Shown here piece by piece: positions 58,709 through 64,000 of a DNA stretch of 64,000 bases (its first letter is position 1; the number at the start of each line of letters is the position of its first letter). Source of the stretch: Calvatia gigantea (lineage: Eukaryota > Basidiomycota > Agaricomycetes > Agaricales > Lycoperdaceae); assembly GCA_025093985.1 (NCBI GenBank), contig JACAAK010000006.1, forward strand, positions 1,178,001 through 1,242,000, written 5' to 3'. A program made the translations under genes and the position numbers. The notes beneath the pieces are model-generated. The model saw only the letters and a list, made by a program, of their open reading frames with translations, ran no database searches and was not told where the DNA came from.

Positions 58709-61122
58709 GCGCTGCCTCTAGAGTCAAGAAACTTGTATCTAGGATATTAGAAGAATATTACACGATTCCTCAGAAACGAAAGCATGAACTAAACCTAAAA
58801 GGAAAAATCCAGACCCTGACAAAAAGAATAACAGTAAACACTATAGTCGACTCGGGATGCACCACCAGCAGCATCAGCAAAAGACTGGTAGACGAAGAAA
58901 AAATCCCCACAGAGAAATTGGAACAAGAAATCACGGTACTTAACACAGACGGCATGACAAACCAAGGAGGAAAAGTCACAGAAATGGCAACTATACAGGT
59001 AGAAATCAAAGGACACAAAGAAACAATCAAAGCATCGGTCGTACAGCTCCAAGACAGAGCAGAAATATTCCTGAGACACGACTGGCTCATCAAACACAAT
59101 CCAGAAGTAAACTGGCAAACGGGAGAAATAAAGTTCAATCGATGCCCAAAGGACTGCAAATTCCCACACCAAAACATCCAGGTAACAGACAAAATCCGGA
59201 GCATGGCCACCACCGAGGACATATGGGAAGAAGAAGAAGAACCCGACCCCACCGAACCATCAGACCTACCAGACTACGTCTGACCATTTACATGTCTATT
59301 CAACAAAACTACATTCGACAAACTACCCGAATGAACGGAATGGGACCATGAGATAATCCTAACAGAAGACGTACCCAAAGAAATCAACGCAGGAACTTAC
59401 AACATGACGATCAAGGAGCAGGACGAACTCAAAGCATTTGTCAAAGAAAACCTCAAGTCAGGACGAATACAACCGTCAAAGTCACCATATGCCATGCCCA
59501 CCTTTTTCATCCCAAAAAAGGATGGCTCAAAACGACTCATTCAAGACTACCAACAGTTGAATAACGTAGTCGTTAAAGACAAAACACCGCTACCCCAAAT
59601 CGGAGAAGTCATTGACAAATTAGGAAAAGCCAAATACTTCAACAAACTAGACATCATTTGGGGCTACAACAACGTCTGTATCAAAGAAGGAGATAAGTGG
59701 AAAGCAGCCTTCCTAACCAACGAAGGATTATTCAAACCCACAGTAATGTTCTTCAGTCTCAGCAATTCGCCAGGAACGTTCTCAAGAATGATGGCAAGCA
59801 TCTTCCGAGACCTGCTACATAACGGAGATATAGTAAACTACATGGACGACTTTGCAATTCCAGGTAACACCAAAGAGCAACTGCGAGAACGAACAATCCG
59901 ATTCCTAGAAAGAGCAGCCGTGCTTCAAATGATCCAAATGCATCTTCGACGCCGAAGAAATCCCAATGCTAGGAGTAACAGTGGGACACGGATGCATTGA
60001 AATGGAGGCCGAAAAGGTAAAATCGGTACGAGAATGGCCCCAACCGCACAACAAGAAAGGAATAGAAAGATTCCTTGATTTCGCCAACTACTACTGCTGA
60101 TTTATAAAAAACTTCAGCAAGATAGCAGCCCCATTGAACAAACTAAAAGGATCAGAAGAGTGGGAATGGAGAGAAGAACAACAATCTGTGTTTGACGAAC
60201 TAAAACAACGAATTACAGAAGAACCCACCCTAACACTGCCCCAAAGAGAAGGTCAATTCCAGGTAGAAGTCGACGCATCAAACTATGCATTAGGGGGAGT
60301 ACTTTCACAAGAACAAAATTCAAAATGGCACCCAATTGCATTCACGTCCCGTACACTATCACTGGTGGAACGAAATTACGAAATCTACGACAAAGAGCTA
60401 CTGGCCATCATGCACGCACTAAAAGAATGGCGACACTATCTACTGGACGCAGAAGAAAAATTCGAAATCTGGACCGACCACGAGAACCTGAAATATTACA
60501 GGGAACCACAAAAACTAAACAGCTGACAAGCAAGATGGTACCTACGACTACAAGACTACGATTTCACACTGTGTCACATACCAGGAAAAATGAATACAAA
60601 GGCAGACCTCCTTTCCAGAATCTACCAAGAACCAGACCAAGAAGAAGGAAAACTAGTCACCATGATCCGAGATGCTTGGTTGACGGACAAAAAAGACGAT
60701 GAACCATTAGAAGAAACCATCCTGCTCTGTGCTGAACTATTTGTAGAACCCACCTTCAAAGAATGAATCAAGGCAAACAAAAGAAGAGAAATGGCCATCA
60801 CCAAAAAAATACATGACCAAGATCCCGACATCACTGAACACGAAGGAATAATCTACAAGAATACCAGTATGTATGTGCCACCTGAACCGGCACTCAGAGA
60901 AGAAATACTACACCAATACCATGATGTTCCTGATGCAGGACACCCAGGACAACACTGAATGATCGAATTGGTGACCAGAGATTATTGGTGGCTGGCAATC
61001 TGAACGGACATTCAAAAGTACATCAGAGATTGCCAAAGTTGCCAACGAAATAAATCATGCAGGACACCCCTGAAGATGCCTCTACACCCACTTCCCATTC
61101 CCAACGGTCCATGGGAAGAAGT
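58582..61122 (+). pseudogene. pol of gypsy E (PR, RT, RNase H, partial IN)
   Basis: 58582-59283 is open and contains the protease (IVDSGCTTSSIS, near 58845). 59404-60000 is RT with YMDD intact (59839-59850). A small deletion near 59920 shifts the frame. 60134-60526 is RNase H, then the HHCC finger of integrase (about 60910-61050, with several TGA), ending at GPWEEV where copia F cuts in. Most stops are explained by CGA decay. Confidence 0.85.
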
Positions 61123-61530
61123 TGTTAAGACGAGTACACCACAGTAGCTTGCGCTAGTGGCGGAGGGGAGTCGTACTCACTGGGTTTGTTGAGATGGTAG
61201 TTATAGACCGTTGCTAGTGGATATCTTAGAGGTATGATGGTCAAGGAGTAGACTGGATTGTCTAAAGAATGTACACATACTACATAGGTCTTATATAACT
61301 AATGTCTCTGGTCTGTGCGCCGTTCTACCTAATACAGGTGAGGTCTTATCTGCCAGTAGCATATACAGAGCATACTGCGTACATTGTTCTATTTAATAGA
61401 CCATGACCAGCAACCTAGAGTGCGGTCTAGTACATTGTTCGTTATCTCTCTTCAAGAGTGAAGTACTCAAGAATCCGTTTCAGCTATAAATAGACTGAAC
61501 CAACATAGTGGTACAGATCGAGATTCAACA
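61123..61530 (-). repeat. 3' LTR of copia F
   Basis: 408 bp, plus-strand ends TGTTAAGA and GATTCAACA. The last ~60 bp match the G/H LTR end, the rest is related but shorter. CTCCTCCTCACTTGAAGG after it is the polypurine tract on the opposite strand. Confidence 0.88.
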
Positions 61531-61555
61531 CTCCTCCTCACTTGAAGGAGGGAGA

Positions 61556-63358
61556 TTAACGTTTCATCGATCGAGCGGCTTTGTCCCATGCTTCGATATC
61601 GGAACCGAAAATCAGTCCTAGCTCAGGGCGGAAGAGATTGATTTTGGTTACGCCAAGATTCTTCGTAAAGATATCAGCGGGATTGTCTTGTGAAGACACA
61701 TCACCAATAACAATAATACCCTCCTCGACTAATTCTCGCACATAGTGGTAATGAATATCCACGTGCTTCGATCGTTTTTCAACAATGGGATTTTCAGTCC
61801 AGAATTTGGACCCATCGTTGTCACCGTAGAGAATAGGAGTTGGGTGCTCAATATTGAGCTCCTCCAGAAGCTGTGACAGCCATTTCACTTGTCGTGAAGC
61901 GTCAGACAGTTCTTTATATTCCGCCTCAGTGGACGATAGCGAAACCGTCTTTTGTCATCGCGAAGTCCAAGTGACAGCACCGGACGCGATCATACAAACG
62001 TTTCCCGAAACAGATCGGCGGGTTTCTGTATCTTGAGCCCAATCCGAGTCACTGAGACATTCCAGCGTCACTGCGGATTTCCCAGTATCGCCTTCATATT
62101 TTAATGCATAGTTCCTTGTCATGGACAAGTACTTTAGTACATGTATTCCAGCGCGATAGTGCTCGGGTGCGGGGTTAGCGGCATATTGTGCCAGCTTAAC
62201 TACGGCAAAGGCTATGTCGGGCCTAGTACCGATCATCAAGTACATTAAGGATCCAACCAATTGTTGGTACTTTTGACAGAAGGGGTGTGATGCAGTTTCC
62301 TTATTCGTTACAAATTGGAAGCCAGCTGGTAATGGTGTTTTAGCCGCGGCGGACTGCGGAACCTGGAAGCGCTGCAAGATCTTATCCAGGAATTTTACCT
62401 GTTGGATGAAGATTTGACGCTTGGAGCGATTCCTCGAGATTTTCATCCCAAGAAATTCTTCACAGGGACCATGGTCTCTGCATTCCCACTTTTTGGTGAA
62501 CTTTCCCTTCAACTCATTGAGGAGGGGGGAGTTTTTCTTTCCCAAGAAGTTCACGTCATCAACGTAGACAATGGCTACTACAAGCTCTTTTGTTTTCGGA
62601 TGTCTGTGAAAGTAGACGGCGTAGTCAGATTTGCAGCGGGTAAATCCCAGCTCAATCATAGATTGATGCAATTCTTTCCACCACTGGCGACCGGCTTGTT
62701 TAAGGCCGTAAATCGCTCGTCTAAGTCTCCATACTTTTCCTTCCTGCCCAGGAAGTCGAAACCCTTCGGGCTGTTCCATGTATATTTCCTCATCCAGTTT
62801 GCCATATAAATAGGCTGTTTTTACGTCAACGCTATGCATATCCCAATCGTGGATTGCAGCGAGTGCGAAGCTTACGCGCGCGGACTCGTAGCGGACAACT
62901 GGTGAGAAAAGCTCATTGTAGTCGATGCCTTCAATCTGCGAGAACCCCTTCACAACTAAGTGAGCTCGCAGGCGGCCATCAGACTTTTCGAGAAATACCC
63001 AACGGTTTTTAACCGTCCTCCTTCCTTTCGGAAGATCTACCAATTCGTATACCCCTCGTTTCTTTAATGCTTCGAGTTCCTCGATACACGCAGCCATCCA
63101 TTTTGCCTTAATAGGCTCAGGAAGCTTAAGCATGTCACGGAAAGTTTCAGGCTCTCCGTGTGCGGTATTATGTACCGTCTGTATCAAGAAATCGATTAAT
63201 TTTACTCCTCCCTCAGCGACAAGCCTTTCAATGTCCATGTCGTTTTCATCGTGAGATGTTGGATCATTATTTTCAGGCATAGGCGGCAGTTCCGGACGTG
63301 GAGGGAGCTGAAATGGAGGCATATGTATCAAAGGGTTGTGGCGGGTACCGCTCAGCAC
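61556..63358 (-). pseudogene. pol of copia F (RT and RNase H)
   Basis: One frame read from 63358 to the stop at 61556, interrupted by a single TGA (61955-61957) that is probably a decayed CGA. RT motifs: RRTVKNRWVFLEKSDGRLRA, then SVDVKTAYLYGKLDEEIYM, the catalytic YVDDVNF (near 62540), then RPDIAFAVVKL. RNase H: TEAEYKELSDAS, KHVDIHYHYVRE and DNPADIFTKN. Upstream of 63358 the reading frame shifts into a Pro/Arg-rich linker (to 64000) typical of the region between integrase and RT. Confidence 0.88.
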
Positions 63359-64000
63359 GAACTCTTTGCCTCACATATTCAGGATGGTTAGTCCTTGCTC
63401 TTCGCTCACGAATGACTTCGTCCGAAGGGGCATTGGCGCGTACGCGCTGCCTTTGCCTCTGTTGCTCTTGTCGGTGAGTCCGATCTATTTCTCTTTCGAT
63501 TGAAATTGGACGCCTACATATTTTCTCCGTATGTATTACCCGGTCTAACAGGAGGCCTGCCTTGTCGTTCAGAACGACGTGGCTCTACCTGGTCAGAACC
63601 GACAGCCCGACGTTTGGGAACAGGGATTGGGAACTCTTCGTGCTCGGTATCCCATACATCTCTGTCCACATGCCAATTATCACGTACATCAGGCTCCTCC
63701 TCAACGGTCGTTCCACGTGAAGGTGGCGACTCAGGTGGGGGAATCCAAGGTGGCGTATTGCCAGGTGATGGCCATCGTGAATCAATGCTGTCCGGCGGAG
63801 TAGACTCTCGTCGGGGTAATGGAGGTGAAGGCGGAGAATATTTCGGTTTAAATGGTGGAGAAACCGGGGGTAACGATACTGGATGATCAGGTGGAGGTGG
63901 AACAATTCCTGCGTCATCCGAAGATGGTGGAATAGGTGGTTCATTCTCTAATCCTGGTCTAGGCAGGTTTCTCTCTCCTCCGTGATTAGGCCGGTTACTG

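Larger units (their letters stand above)
57173..61122 (+). mobile_element. Ty3/gypsy chromovirus element E (family 1), CpG-rich copy truncated by copia F
   Basis: 5' LTR, leader, gag, protease, RT, RNase H and the start of integrase. It is truncated at 61122 by the LTR of copia F. Many CpG sites are present where A, B and D have TpG or CpA, so E is closest to the ancestral family sequence in this window. It was inserted into the RT region of D. Confidence 0.92.
61123..64000 (-). mobile_element. Ty1/copia element F, 3' part
   Basis: Minus-strand element: 3' LTR 61123-61530, polypurine tract, RNase H, RT, and a Pro-rich linker upstream that runs off the window. The coding sequence is the best preserved copia in the window and serves as reference for G and H. 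It interrupts gypsy E. Confidence 0.92.

Noticed and set aside
1..64000. tRNA, rRNA or other RNA genes
   Set aside because: None noticed on reading; a tRNA scan was not possible, so absence is not proven.

Overview
The window looks like genomic DNA of a basidiomycete fungus, most likely an Agaricomycete (mushroom-forming group). The evidence is host genes split by many 45-75 bp GT-AG introns, a sphingolipid C9-methyltransferase, a fungal SPX-RING protein and a CSC1/RSN1-type channel, surrounded by chromodomain Ty3/gypsy and Ty1/copia retrotransposons. No species can be named from the sequence. All calls come from reading the sequence; no database search was run.

Layout. (1) 1-32856 is retrotransposon. 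A minus-strand gypsy (Z, 1-815) sits in the pol gene of a plus-strand gypsy (A, 816-4941). A truncates an old copia (H, 4942-5697 continuing at 30506-31834). H was split by an opposite-strand copia of the same family (G, 5698-30500, target duplication GAAAC). G was split by a gypsy (B, 9896-26103, duplication CTCCA). B was hit twice in its third ORF by another gypsy family: a solo LTR (15395-16022, duplication GCATC) and a 9.16-kb full-length element (C, 16604-25762, duplication AGCTT). A copia tail with its own LTR ends at 32856. (2) 33255-51996 is a dense island of nine host genes in alternating orientation: serine palmitoyltransferase small subunit (-), SWI/SNF subunit SNF12/RSC6 (+), probable proteasome assembly chaperone (-), myosin light chain Cdc4/Mlc1 (+), FAF2/UBXD8-like UBX protein (-), ribosome-biogenesis factor Nop4 (+), CSC1-like channel (-), sphingolipid C9-methyltransferase (+) and SPX-RING ubiquitin ligase (-). 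(3) 53073-64000 is again retrotransposon: gypsy D (-), gypsy E (+) inserted in it, and copia F (-) truncating E and running off the window.

Functional links. Two genes act in sphingolipid synthesis (the first enzyme's activating subunit and the C9-methylation step). Four neighbouring pairs are divergent with only 51-189 bp between start codons, so each pair probably shares a promoter. Two of these promoters carry the same 28-bp hyphenated palindrome. Convergent neighbours are also tight (37 bp between two stop codons).

Main points for a second look: the nested insertion chronology with matching target duplications; self-priming sequences in both gypsy families; a half-tRNA-type primer site in the copia; CpG-to-TpG/CpA decay, including a mutated RT active site in C; extra third ORFs in both gypsy families (one with three zinc knuckles, one in frame after a conserved stop); a roughly 51-bp tandem amplification inside a copia reverse transcriptase; the shared promoter palindrome; and an SPX-RING gene whose conserved-looking CaaX tail lies in a shifted frame.
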